Below, piece after piece: positions 1 through 5,275 of a stretch of 10,486 nucleotides of DNA. Both the position numbers and the translations under genes were made by a program. Under the pieces are notes generated by a model. The model searched no databases and was not told the DNA's origin. It was given only the letters and a program-made list of their open reading frames with translations. Each line of letters begins with the position of its first letter. Position 1 is the first letter of the stretch. The DNA is taken from the NCBI GenBank assembly GCA_934589835.1, contig CAKTOK010000049.1:1-10486 (forward strand), in the 5' to 3' direction. The stretch is from an uncultured Oscillospiraceae bacterium. GTDB taxonomy: Bacteria > Bacillota > Clostridia > Oscillospirales > Oscillospiraceae.

Positions 1-213
1 GGGGTCGAAGGCCGTGGTCAGCAGGGTGATGGCCACATACTGCATACTGCCGCAGAAGGCGAAGGCGCTGACGAAGCCGGACCACAGGAAGTGGTAGCCC
101 TTGGAGGCCATGAGGAGGCCGTAGGCAAGGCCCACCGCCAGATAGCCGGTGAGGATGGGAACGGTGTGGGGGAAGGCCGCCTTCAGCGCGGCGGGGAAGG
201 ACTTTTGCCGCAA
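1..213 (-). CDS. azlC: AzlC family branched-chain amino acid exporter subunit, N-terminal part
   Basis: The large subunit of the AzlCD-type inner-membrane exporter, which in characterised members moves branched-chain amino acids or their analogues out of the cell. Only the first 71 codons are in the window; the gene continues past the left edge. The start is TTG at 213-211, preceded by GGAGG with 7 nt spacing, so this non-ATG start is well supported. The visible protein has the family's opening pattern: a basic amphipathic stretch with AFPHTVPILTGYL, then GLAYGLLM, then SAFAFCGSMQY, consistent with the first membrane helices of AzlC. The partner azlD would be expected beyond the left edge. 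It is divergent from the zinc-ribbon gene and has its own promoter at 242-270. The assignment is from remembered family motifs, not a search. Confidence 0.88.
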   Translation of the reverse strand, partial: MRQKSFPAALKAAFPHTVPILTGYLAVGLAYGLLMASKGYHFLWSGFVSAFAFCGSMQYVAITLLTTAFDP

Positions 214-241
214 AATACCACCTCCGGTCGGATGTACCGGC

Positions 242-270
242 ATTATAGCGGAAAAGGGCAGGGTACGCAA
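242..270 (-). promoter_or_regulatory. Predicted sigma-A promoter for azlC
   Basis: Read on the minus strand, a TTGCGT -35 box (270-265) and a perfect TATAAT -10 box (247-242) are separated by 17 nt. Transcription would start about 20 nt before the GGAGG site of azlC. The -35 box matches consensus at three of six positions. Confidence 0.6.
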
Positions 271-294
271 GTGAGAAAACAGGAGAAAAACCAC

Positions 295-323
295 TGGAAA
301 AGAGGACGCGTCCGGCGTATAAT
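295..323 (+). promoter_or_regulatory. Predicted sigma-A promoter for the zinc-ribbon gene
   Basis: A TGGAAA -35 box (295-300), a 17-nt spacer and a perfect TATAAT -10 box (318-323) lie 34 nt before the ATG at 358. The two divergent promoters (this one and that of azlC) do not overlap, so independent control is possible. Confidence 0.65.
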
Positions 324-357
324 AGAAGGACTTCATATCGAATAAGGAGCGTGTACC

Positions 358-957
358 ATGGAGGAAATACGCAGCTTTGGCTATATCTGTCCCCACTGCG
401 GAAAGGCAGTGCTGCATCAGCGCAGCGTGTTCGCCCTGTCGGCCGCCGCGGCCCGCATGGAGTGCGAGTGCGGGCAGGAGGCGCTGGAGGCGGAGACGGA
501 CGGCGTGAGATTCCGGCTCCGGGTGCCCTGCGGCGTGTGCGGCGGACACCATCAGGCGGAGTGCAGCGCCGACGCGGTGCTGCACGGGCGGGGCATCGGA
601 CTGGCCTGCCCCGAAAAGCAGGAGCTATGCTGCTACATCGGTCAGGAGCAGCAGGTGCGCCGCGCCATGGAGGAGCTGGCGCTCCGCGTGGAGAAGGAGA
701 AGGCCGGCGGCCAGGAGGCCTTCACCGACAACGTCATCATGTACGAGGTGCTGTCGGAGCTGAAGGACATCGCGGCGCGGGACGGCATCTCCTGCACCTG
801 CGGCAGCCACGACTATACCATGGCGGTGCGGCGGGGCGCGGTGGACCTGACCTGCGCCAAATGCGGCGGCAGGCTGCGTCTGAACGCCGCCACCGATCAG
901 GATCTGGACGACCTGTGCTGCCAGATGAAGCTGACCATTCGGGGCACGGGGCGGTAA
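358..957 (+). CDS. Cysteine-rich zinc-ribbon protein of unknown function
   Basis: A 199-residue soluble protein that I do not recognise as a named family. ATG at 358 is preceded by AAGGAG with 8-nt spacing. It carries several metal-ligand-like pairs: C11-x2-C14 with C36-x-C38, then C58-x2-C61 followed by H64, H65 and C69, and finally C146-x-C148 with C166-x2-C169. This looks like two complete zinc ribbons (about residues 11-38 and 146-169) plus a third cysteine/histidine cluster. A charged, probably helical stretch at about 95-140 separates the ribbons and could be a coiled coil. There is no signal peptide or membrane segment. It lies 70 bp upstream of a cation diffusion facilitator gene on the same strand with no clear promoter between, so co-transcription is possible; a metal-related or nucleic-acid-binding role would be only a guess. 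Confidence 0.75.
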   Translation: MEEIRSFGYICPHCGKAVLHQRSVFALSAAAARMECECGQEALEAETDGVRFRLRVPCGVCGGHHQAECSADAVLHGRGIGLACPEKQELCCYIGQEQQVRRAMEELALRVEKEKAGGQEAFTDNVIMYEVLSELKDIAARDGISCTCGSHDYTMAVRRGAVDLTCAKCGGRLRLNAATDQDLDDLCCQMKLTIRGTGR

Positions 958-1027
958 GCCGCGGGGGTACCCTGCGGGATCTGACGATGAGGCGGCGGGT
1001 GTTCCCCCGCGAAAGGAGAGAGCGCAT

Positions 1028-2197
1028 ATGATCAAGCTGCTGGCCCGATGGTGCATTCCGGATCGGGAAAACGTCACGTCCCCCGCCGTGCGGCGGGCCT
1101 ACGGCACGCTGTGCGGCGCGGTGGGTATCGGACTGAACCTGCTGCTGTTTCTGGGAAAATTCTTCGCCGGACAGCTGTCCGGCTCCATCGCCGTGACGGC
1201 GGACGCCTTCAACAACCTGTCGGACGCGGGCTCCTCGGCGGTGACGCTGCTGGGCTTCCGGCTGGCGGGGCGGAAGCCGGACACAGACCACCCCTTCGGA
1301 CACGGGCGGATCGAGTACATATCCGGTCTTGTGGTGGCTGGACTGATCCTGCTGATGGGCGTGGAGCTGGCCAAGTCCTCCTTTGACAAGATCCTCCACC
1401 CGGAGGAGGTGGCGTTCTCGGCGCTGGCGCTGGGCATTCTGGCGGCGTCGGTGTGCGTGAAGCTGTATATGTGGCTGTACAACCGGCGCATCGGCCGGAG
1501 GATCAAGTCCGCGGCCATGGAGGCCACCGCCATGGACAGCCTCTCCGACACGGCGGCTACGGCGGCGGTGCTGCTGGCCATGCTCATCGGCAAGTGGTCG
1601 GGGCTGGCGGTGGACGGCTATGTGGGTCTTGTGGTGGCGCTGTTCATCCTGTTCTCCGCCTACAAGGCGGCCAAGGAGACGCTGTCGCCCCTGCTGGGGC
1701 AGGCCCCCGACCCGGAGCTGGTGCAGGAGATACGGGACATCGTGATGGCCCACGACACCGTGCAGGGCGTCCACGATCTGGTGGTACACGACTACGGCCC
1801 GGGGCGGTGTATGATCTCCCTCCACGCGGAGGTACCCGCCCACGGGGACATCATGGAGATGCACGATGTTATCGACAACATCGAAAAGGAGCTGGCGGAG
1901 AAGCTGCACTGTCAGGCGGTGATCCACATGGATCCCATCGTCACCGACGACGCGGCGGTGGCCGCGCTGCGCCGCCGGGTGGCGGAGGCGGTGAAGCAGG
2001 TGGATCCCCGCATGACCATTCACGACTTCCGGATGGTACGGGGCGCTACCCACAGCAATCTGATCTTTGACGCGGTGCTGCCGTTTTCGGCGGAGAAAAC
2101 GCCGGAGCAGGCGGCGCAGGAGATCCGGCAGCTGGTGCGGGAGATGGACGGCAGCTACTTCGCCGCGGTGACGGTGGAGCGCAGCTATGTGGACTGA
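1028..2197 (+). CDS. Cation diffusion facilitator (CDF) family metal exporter with extended C-terminus
   Basis: A proton-coupled divalent-metal exporter of the cytoplasmic membrane, 389 residues. ATG at 1028 follows AAAGGAG with 9-nt spacing. The N-terminal half has the CDF membrane core: ADAFNNLSD (residues 58-66), HPFGHGRIEY (88-97) and AMDSLSD (168-174). The transport-site quartet, aligned to YiiP D45/D49 and H153/D157, reads N62-x3-D66 and D170-x3-D174. An Asn-Asp-Asp-Asp set resembles the manganese-type CDF proteins (MntE-like) more than zinc types, which usually have a histidine; this substrate is inference. The cytoplasmic tail begins near residue 210 with a normal ferredoxin-like dimerisation domain (VHDLVVHDYGPG, then IHMDP), but a second segment of about 80 residues follows (see findings). 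The family is usually near 300 residues, so this is a long variant. It may be co-transcribed with the zinc-ribbon gene. Confidence 0.9.
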   Translation: MIKLLARWCIPDRENVTSPAVRRAYGTLCGAVGIGLNLLLFLGKFFAGQLSGSIAVTADAFNNLSDAGSSAVTLLGFRLAGRKPDTDHPFGHGRIEYISGLVVAGLILLMGVELAKSSFDKILHPEEVAFSALALGILAASVCVKLYMWLYNRRIGRRIKSAAMEATAMDSLSDTAATAAVLLAMLIGKWSGLAVDGYVGLVVALFILFSAYKAAKETLSPLLGQAPDPELVQEIRDIVMAHDTVQGVHDLVVHDYGPGRCMISLHAEVPAHGDIMEMHDVIDNIEKELAEKLHCQAVIHMDPIVTDDAAVAALRRRVAEAVKQVDPRMTIHDFRMVRGATHSNLIFDAVLPFSAEKTPEQAAQEIRQLVREMDGSYFAAVTVERSYVD

Positions 2198-2222
2198 AAA
2201 AAGCCCGCGCCGTCAGGCGCGG
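2197..2222 (-). terminator. Rho-independent terminator of the ArsC-like gene, between convergent genes
   Basis: A 7-bp GC stem (2205-2211 with 2216-2222) closes a GTCA loop. Read on the minus strand it is followed by six T (plus-strand A at 2197-2202, overlapping the CDF stop codon). On the plus strand there is no T-run, so it is a true terminator only for the minus-strand gene, although the hairpin also protects the CDF transcript end. Confidence 0.75.
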
Positions 2223-2229
2223 ACCGGCG

Positions 2230-2568
2230 TTATTCCCAGGTCTGCCAGACCTCGGGGCGGTAGCCCACGGTGGCCTGCTTTCCGTTGCGGACGATGGGGG
2301 CGGCGAACAGCTCAGGACAGGCCAGGAGCTTTTCCTCCGCCGCCTGAGGCGTGATGTAGGCCATATACTGCTCCTCATAGGCGCGGCAGGTTTTGTCCAC
2401 CAGCGCGTCGAAGCTGCCCACGGCGGCTCGGAGGGAGCGATATTCGCCGGGGGACACGCCCTTGGAGGACAGGTCGATGTACTGGTACTTGATGCGGCGC
2501 TCCTTGAACCAGCGCTCCGCCTTTTTGGTGTCGAAGGACTTGGACTTGCCGAAGATCTGAATATTCAT
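2230..2568 (-). CDS. ArsC/Spx-family thioredoxin-fold protein with Ser replacing the usual N-terminal Cys
   Basis: A 112-residue protein of the arsenate reductase-like (ArsC/Spx/YffB) family. The ATG at 2568-2566 is preceded by AAAAGGAG with 6-nt spacing, which fixes the start; an upstream in-frame TTG at 2604 would overlap the sirtuin ATG and lacks a ribosome site. Family features visible are FGKSKSFDTKKAERWFKER (residues 6-24), YIDL (30-33) and, near the end, PIVRNGKQATVGYRPEVW (91-108). In ArsC and Spx the turn after the first strand carries the redox or arsenate-binding cysteine; here the aligned position appears to be Ser11, with no cysteine before C61. C84 is the only other one. Arsenate reduction by the standard mechanism is therefore unlikely, and an Spx-like protein-binding role or another activity is possible. 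No arsenic genes are nearby. Confidence 0.85.
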   Translation of the reverse strand: MNIQIFGKSKSFDTKKAERWFKERRIKYQYIDLSSKGVSPGEYRSLRAAVGSFDALVDKTCRAYEEQYMAYITPQAAEEKLLACPELFAAPIVRNGKQATVGYRPEVWQTWE

Positions 2569-2603
2569 ACGAGGCTCCTTTTGATGAGAGTGGAGGGGAT
2601 CCA

Positions 2604-3320
2604 ATGGAAGAAAATATCCGCAAATTGAAGGAATTGATGGACGGCTCCGACAATATCGTGTTTTTCGGCGGGGCCGGCGTGTCCACGGAATCCGGCATTC
2701 CCGATTTCCGCAGCGTGGACGGGCTGTATCAGCAGAAGTTCCGGTATCCGCCGGAGACGATGCTGAGCCATACGTTTTTTGAAACGCACACGGAGGAGTT
2801 TTTCGACTTCTACCGCGCGAAGATGCTGGCGCTGGACGCCCAGCCCAATGCGGCGCACCGGAAGCTGGCCCAGTGGGAGCGGGAGGGAAGGCTGAAGGCC
2901 GTCATCACCCAGAACATCGACGGGCTCCACCAGAAGGCGGGGAGCCGGAATGTGCTGGAGCTGCATGGAAGCGTTCTGCACAATCACTGTCTCCGGTGCG
3001 GCAGGGCCTACGGCGTGGAGCACATCGTCCGCAGTCAGGGCGTGCCCCGCTGCGCGTGCGGGGGCATCGTCAAGCCGGACGTGGTGCTGTATGAGGAGGC
3101 GCTGGACGAGGACGTGATGGCCCGCGCCGTGCATTACATCCGGCAGGCGGATGTGCTGCTCATCGGCGGCACATCACTGGTGGTGTATCCGGCGGCGGGA
3201 CTGGTGCGGTATTACCGCGGGCAGAAGCTGGCGGTGGTCAACAAGGGCGGCACCGGTGCGGCGCTGGCCGCGGCTGTTGCGGTGGACGGGCCCATCGGAC
3301 AGGTGCTGTCGCAAGTATAA
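2604..3320 (+). CDS. cobB: NAD-dependent protein deacylase, sirtuin (SIR2/CobB family)
   Basis: Removes acyl groups from lysines using NAD, giving nicotinamide and O-acyl-ADP-ribose; cytoplasmic. It has 238 residues, the usual length for bacterial sirtuins. ATG at 2604 follows GGAGG with 7-nt spacing. Motifs in order: [15 protein letters not shown] (24-37, NAD and nicotinamide binding), [12 protein letters not shown] (102-113), the general base His in LELHGS (H121), zinc ligands C129-x2-C132 and C150-x-C152, and [12 protein letters not shown] near 192-203. All catalytic and structural residues are intact. The gene is divergent from the ArsC-like gene with only 35 bp between start codons, so promoters must lie inside the neighbouring coding sequences or overlap; I could not identify a convincing one. 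No canonical terminator follows before the tRNA promoter. Confidence 0.95.
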   Translation: MEENIRKLKELMDGSDNIVFFGGAGVSTESGIPDFRSVDGLYQQKFRYPPETMLSHTFFETHTEEFFDFYRAKMLALDAQPNAAHRKLAQWEREGRLKAVITQNIDGLHQKAGSRNVLELHGSVLHNHCLRCGRAYGVEHIVRSQGVPRCACGGIVKPDVVLYEEALDEDVMARAVHYIRQADVLLIGGTSLVVYPAAGLVRYYRGQKLAVVNKGGTGAALAAAVAVDGPIGQVLSQV

Positions 3321-3366
3321 CACGGGATCGTGCGGGGTGCAAGGCGGGGTTTTTTCCGCCTGCCCC

Positions 3367-3394
3367 TTGACAAACAGGGGCATTTTGTTATAAT
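3367..3394 (+). promoter_or_regulatory. Consensus sigma-A promoter of tRNA-Leu
   Basis: Perfect TTGACA (3367-3372) and perfect TATAAT (3389-3394) with a 16-nt spacer; the strongest promoter match in the window. The mature tRNA begins 18 nt after the -10 box. Confidence 0.88.
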
Positions 3395-3411
3395 AACGAG
3401 GTGTTCCGTAT

Positions 3412-3498
3412 GCGAGCGTGCTGGAATCGGCAGACAGGCAAGCTTGAGGTGCTTGTGTCCGTAAGGTCGTGTGGGTTCAAGTCCCATCGCTCGCACCA
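3412..3498 (+). tRNA. tRNA-Leu (anticodon GAG)
   Basis: An 87-nt class II tRNA with encoded CCA (3496-3498) and discriminator A3495. The acceptor stem GCGAGCG (3412-3418) pairs with CGCTCGC (3488-3494). The D stem is CTG/CAG (3421-3423 with 3435-3437). The anticodon stem CAAGC/GCTTG encloses the loop TTGAGGT with GAG at 3446-3448, reading CUC and CUU. The T arm is GTGGG-TTCAAGT-CCCAT with one G-U pair. The 15-nt variable region (3456-3470) forms a short arm with a GTAA loop and one apparent U-U mismatch. It stands alone between its own promoter and terminator. Confidence 0.95.
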
Positions 3499-3509
3499 TG
3501 GCGCAAGTG

Positions 3510-3538
3510 AAAAGCCACCCCGGAAGGGGTGGCTTTTT
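3510..3538. terminator. Bidirectional Rho-independent terminator (tRNA-Leu / TSCPD gene)
   Basis: The stem AAAGCCACCCC (3511-3521) pairs perfectly with 3526-3536 around a GGAA loop and is followed by five T (3534-3538, the first three within the stem). On the minus strand it ends in four T just after the TSCPD stop codon (3540-3542). It serves both the tRNA transcript and the convergent TSCPD transcript. Confidence 0.9.
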
Positions 3539-3539
3539 C

Positions 3540-3800
3540 TTACTGTCCGGCCTGCTCCAGCGCCTGCGTCAGCGCCTGCGCCAGCTGGTCGGGACAGGAG
3601 CTGGGCTTGCCGCCGCACCGGATGCCCTGCATCCGCTCAATGGCATCCTCCGCCTTCATGCCGATCACCAGACGGCTGATGCCCTGCAAATTGCCGCTGC
3701 ATCCGCCCTCGATGCGTACATCGCGGATCACGCCGTCCTCCAGCGCCACCGTCATCCGGCGGGAACAGACGCCGCGGGGGGTATAGGTATACGTTGTCAT
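3540..3800 (-). CDS. TSCPD domain protein (TIGR03905-type)
   Basis: An 86-residue protein consisting of a single TSCPD domain, a module otherwise found at the C-terminus of adenosylcobalamin-dependent (class II) ribonucleotide reductases. Function of the stand-alone form is not established; metal or nucleic-acid contact has been assumed from its conserved cysteines. Visible landmarks are C12, GGCSGNLQGI (32-41, C34), GIRCGGK (59-65, C62) and SSCPDQLAQAL (67-77, C69), the last giving the domain its name with Ser in place of the first Thr. ATG at 3800-3798 follows AAAAGGAG at 9-nt spacing. The ribosome site lies inside the end of the preceding SLOG gene, which stops 3 bp upstream, so the two are translated from one transcript. 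Confidence 0.9.
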   Translation of the reverse strand: MTTYTYTPRGVCSRRMTVALEDGVIRDVRIEGGCSGNLQGISRLVIGMKAEDAIERMQGIRCGGKPSSCPDQLAQALTQALEQAGQ

Positions 3801-3803
3801 GGT

Positions 3804-4310
3804 TCAAGTCTCCTTTTCCGGCTCCACCGGCGGCAGGACGACCACATCCAGCCTCCGGCGCAGTGCGTATTCAATGGTCCGGCGGGTGCCTCCGGTCTGC
3901 CCGTCGTGGACGGCGATGAGCATGGCGGCATGATCCACCATGTACCGGTTCCGCCGCTGCATACAGCCGGCGTCGTAGTGGTCCTGCACCACCGTCTCAT
4001 AGTCGCAGCGCGCCACCAGCGTGTGCCAGCGGGCCTGCTCATCGGCGGGCCAGCCCTCCGGCTGGGTAGGGCATGGGATGGCGGCCTCCACCGTTATATC
4101 GGGATACGCCTCCCGCAGGTGCAGCACCGCCTCGCAGGCATACAGATCCACGCCACGGGCCATGCCGCAGATAAAGTGGCGGTAGCCTTGGGCGCAGGCG
4201 CTCTCCGCCGCATCGTACAGCCGCTTTTTCAGCGCGGCGCACCGCGGGTCGGATTCATCGCCGCCCCACGGCAGCTTCTCCGGACGGTAGCCGGAAAAGC
4301 ACACGGACAT
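3804..4310 (-). CDS. SLOG family protein (DUF1273, YpsA/YoqJ-like)
   Basis: A 168-residue cytoplasmic protein with a Rossmann-like SLOG fold, a family proposed to bind nucleotide-derived or NAD/ADP-ribose-type ligands; B. subtilis YpsA is a member. Seen here: CFSGYRPEKLPWG (4-16), the glycine-rich CGMARGVDLYACE (48-60), AAIPCP (76-81) and RRNRYMVDHAAMLIAVHDGQTGGT (from about 119 to 142), with the acidic and Gly/Thr residues expected at the ligand pocket. I chose the ATG at 4310-4308 because it fits the family's N-terminus and because the predicted promoter (4351-4379) overlaps the further-upstream TTG at 4361. GTG codons between are possible alternatives, and the ribosome site for this ATG is weak. 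It is followed at 3 bp by the TSCPD gene. Confidence 0.87.
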   Translation of the reverse strand: MSVCFSGYRPEKLPWGGDESDPRCAALKKRLYDAAESACAQGYRHFICGMARGVDLYACEAVLHLREAYPDITVEAAIPCPTQPEGWPADEQARWHTLVARCDYETVVQDHYDAGCMQRRNRYMVDHAAMLIAVHDGQTGGTRRTIEYALRRRLDVVVLPPVEPEKET

Positions 4311-4350
4311 CTGCCTCGGCCCCACCGCCGTCACCTGCCTTCCGCCGCCT

Positions 4351-4379
4351 ATTGTACCCAATCCTGCCGGCTTTGTAAA
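4351..4379 (-). promoter_or_regulatory. Predicted sigma-A promoter of the SLOG-TSCPD unit
   Basis: On the minus strand TTTACA (4379-4374) and TACAAT (4356-4351) are spaced by 17 nt, each matching consensus at five of six positions. It lies just after the XRE gene's stop codon, so the SLOG-TSCPD pair can be expressed apart from DUF2975-XRE. No terminator hairpin is visible between the units, so read-through is also possible. Confidence 0.72.
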
Positions 4380-4383
4380 GGGG

Positions 4384-4596
4384 TCATTCCTCCTTGTCCG
4401 GCAAATATTCCAGCAGGTCCGCCGGCTGGCAGTCCAGCGCGGCGCACAGGCGGTTCAGCGTCTCCAGCCGCACCGCACGGGCCTTCCCCGTCTTCAGAAT
4501 GGACAGATTCGCCATGGTGATGCCCACCCGCTCGCTGAGCTCCGTCAGGCTCATCTTCCGCTTTGCCAGCATCACGTCAATGTGAAATACGATCAT
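4384..4596 (-). CDS. Small XRE/Cro-CI type HTH transcriptional regulator (YozG-like)
   Basis: A 70-residue stand-alone DNA-binding domain. The HTH is at about 16-36: SLTELSERVGITMANLSILKTGK, followed by the typical supporting helices LETLNRLCAALDCQPADLLEYL (about 44-64). ATG at 4596-4594 follows GAGGTGG, which overlaps the region of the upstream gene's stop codon; only 9 bp separate the two genes, so they are co-transcribed. Small XRE proteins of this size directly after a DUF2975 membrane protein are a recurrent arrangement in Firmicutes, and the membrane partner is assumed to influence the regulator. Autoregulation through the palindrome at 5153-5179 is an inference. Confidence 0.93.
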   Translation of the reverse strand: MIVFHIDVMLAKRKMSLTELSERVGITMANLSILKTGKARAVRLETLNRLCAALDCQPADLLEYLPDKEE

Positions 4597-4605
4597 CCCG
4601 CCACC

Positions 4606-5097
4606 TCACACCGTCAGGTCGTTCTCGTCCTGCAGGGCCGCCGCGTCCGACACCAGGCGGCCCAGCGCCATGGCCATGACGCCCACCAGCGCGCAGACCA
4701 TGCTCCCCACCGGCATCAGGATCACCGTCAGCCCCGGGGAGCCGACTCCCAGCAGCGCCAGCGTGATGACGCCCACCGGCACCAGCACCGCGTCGAAAAA
4801 CGCCAGACGCGACACGGTCCGCAGCGCACCGGCGTTGGCGGCGCAGAACGCCGCGCCCCGCCCGATGCGGCCGAAGACACACCACATCACCGCCATGCCC
4901 CAGAATACCGGCGCGGCGAACAGCCAGGCAAACGCCAGACACGGCCAGAACGCCCACGCATACTCCGGATTCGCCGCGGCGATGCCGCGTCCCAGCTCCG
5001 GCAGGAACCGGAAGAAGATGGCCCCGCAGATCACCGCCGCCAGCAGCAGCCCTGCCCGCAGCAGCGCCGCCAGCCGTCTATGCTCGATACGTCTCAT
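4606..5097 (-). CDS. DUF2975 family membrane protein
   Basis: A 163-residue integral membrane protein with four predicted helices at about 10-31, 46-70, 97-118 and 122-146, and the characteristic DUF2975 C-terminal signature, here LQDENDLTV (155-163). Function is unknown; the family is nearly always next to a small XRE regulator, as here. I chose the ATG at 5097-5095, which has AAAGGA about 10 nt upstream; the GTG three codons earlier (5106) would leave almost no spacing. First gene of a two-gene unit driven by the promoter at 5122-5150. Confidence 0.87.
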   Translation of the reverse strand: MRRIEHRRLAALLRAGLLLAAVICGAIFFRFLPELGRGIAAANPEYAWAFWPCLAFAWLFAAPVFWGMAVMWCVFGRIGRGAAFCAANAGALRTVSRLAFFDAVLVPVGVITLALLGVGSPGLTVILMPVGSMVCALVGVMAMALGRLVSDAAALQDENDLTV

Positions 5098-5121
5098 GTC
5101 TCCCACATCCTTTCTGCGGAC

Positions 5122-5150
5122 AGCATACCACAGGAATTATCGTTTGTCAA
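5122..5150 (-). promoter_or_regulatory. Predicted sigma-A promoter of the DUF2975-XRE unit
   Basis: Minus strand: perfect TTGACA (5150-5145), 17-nt spacer, TATGCT (5127-5122). The start of transcription would be about 10 nt before the ribosome binding site, giving a very short leader. Confidence 0.75.
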
Positions 5151-5152
5151 TG

Positions 5153-5179
5153 ATTATTTATCGATATTCGATAAATAAT
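5153..5179. promoter_or_regulatory. Perfect palindrome, candidate operator beside the DUF2975-XRE promoter
   Basis: ATTATTTATCGA (5153-5164) and its exact reverse complement TCGATAAATAAT (5168-5179) flank a 3-nt centre. It begins 2 nt upstream of the minus-strand -35 box. AT-rich composition in an otherwise GC-rich region and perfect symmetry suggest a dimeric regulator site, the XRE protein of the same unit being the obvious candidate. It is not followed by a T-run on either strand, so it is not an intrinsic terminator. Confidence 0.6.
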
Positions 5180-5187
5180 TGCCGCGC

Positions 5188-5252
5188 CATAGGGTAACCC
5201 TGCGCCGAAAAAGTTTTCTCTTGCATTTTGCGGGCGCAGGGTGTATCCTATG
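5188..5252. repeat. Imperfect inverted repeat overlapping the ribU promoter
   Basis: Left arm CATAGG (5188-5193) plus CCCTGCGCC (5198-5206); right arm GGCGCAGGG (5233-5241) plus CCTATG (5247-5252). The arms are complementary except for a 4-5 nt unpaired stretch and enclose a 26-nt AT-richer loop. The right arm covers the spacer and -10 box of the predicted ribU promoter. Nature unknown. Confidence 0.55.
5221..5249 (+). promoter_or_regulatory. Possible promoter for the FMN riboswitch-ribU transcript
   Basis: TTGCAT (5221-5226), 17-nt spacer, TATCCT (5244-5249). Both boxes are imperfect (three and four of six), but the position, about 27 nt before the riboswitch, is right and no better candidate is seen. 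Confidence 0.5.
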
Positions 5253-5275
5253 TGTCGAAAACAACCGCATATTTG

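Noticed and set aside
992..1010. Small GC hairpin (GCGGG/CCCGC) between the zinc-ribbon and CDF genes
   Set aside because: Five-bp stem, no T-run, and such pairs arise often in this base composition; not considered a terminator.
737..2053. Long open frame on the strand opposite the CDF gene
   Set aside because: It is antisense to a well-supported CDF coding region, lacks a ribosome site, and its translation is rich in His, Arg, Gly and Gln with no domain; a by-product of GC-rich codon usage.
2604..3320. SLOG and SIR2 genes in one window as an anti-phage defence system
   Set aside because: SIR2 and SLOG domains occur in defence systems, but here the sirtuin is a full-length zinc-binding deacylase, the SLOG protein is a YpsA-type single domain, and they are separated by a tRNA gene and lie on opposite strands with no effector or mobile context.
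3334..3366. Hairpin GGCGG/CCGCC after the sirtuin gene with a T6 tract
   Set aside because: The T-run is in the loop rather than after the stem, so it is not a canonical terminator; the fold also runs up to the tRNA -35 box. It may still slow read-through.
4347..4387. Tiny 12-codon frame overlapping the XRE stop codon (ATGA)
   Set aside because: The GAGG that looks like its ribosome site is only 1 nt from the ATG and is explained by the final Lys-Glu-Glu codons of the XRE gene.
3471..4520. A plus-strand 349-codon open frame over the TSCPD and SLOG genes
   Set aside because: It starts inside the tRNA, runs through the bidirectional terminator and is antisense to two genes with clear family motifs.
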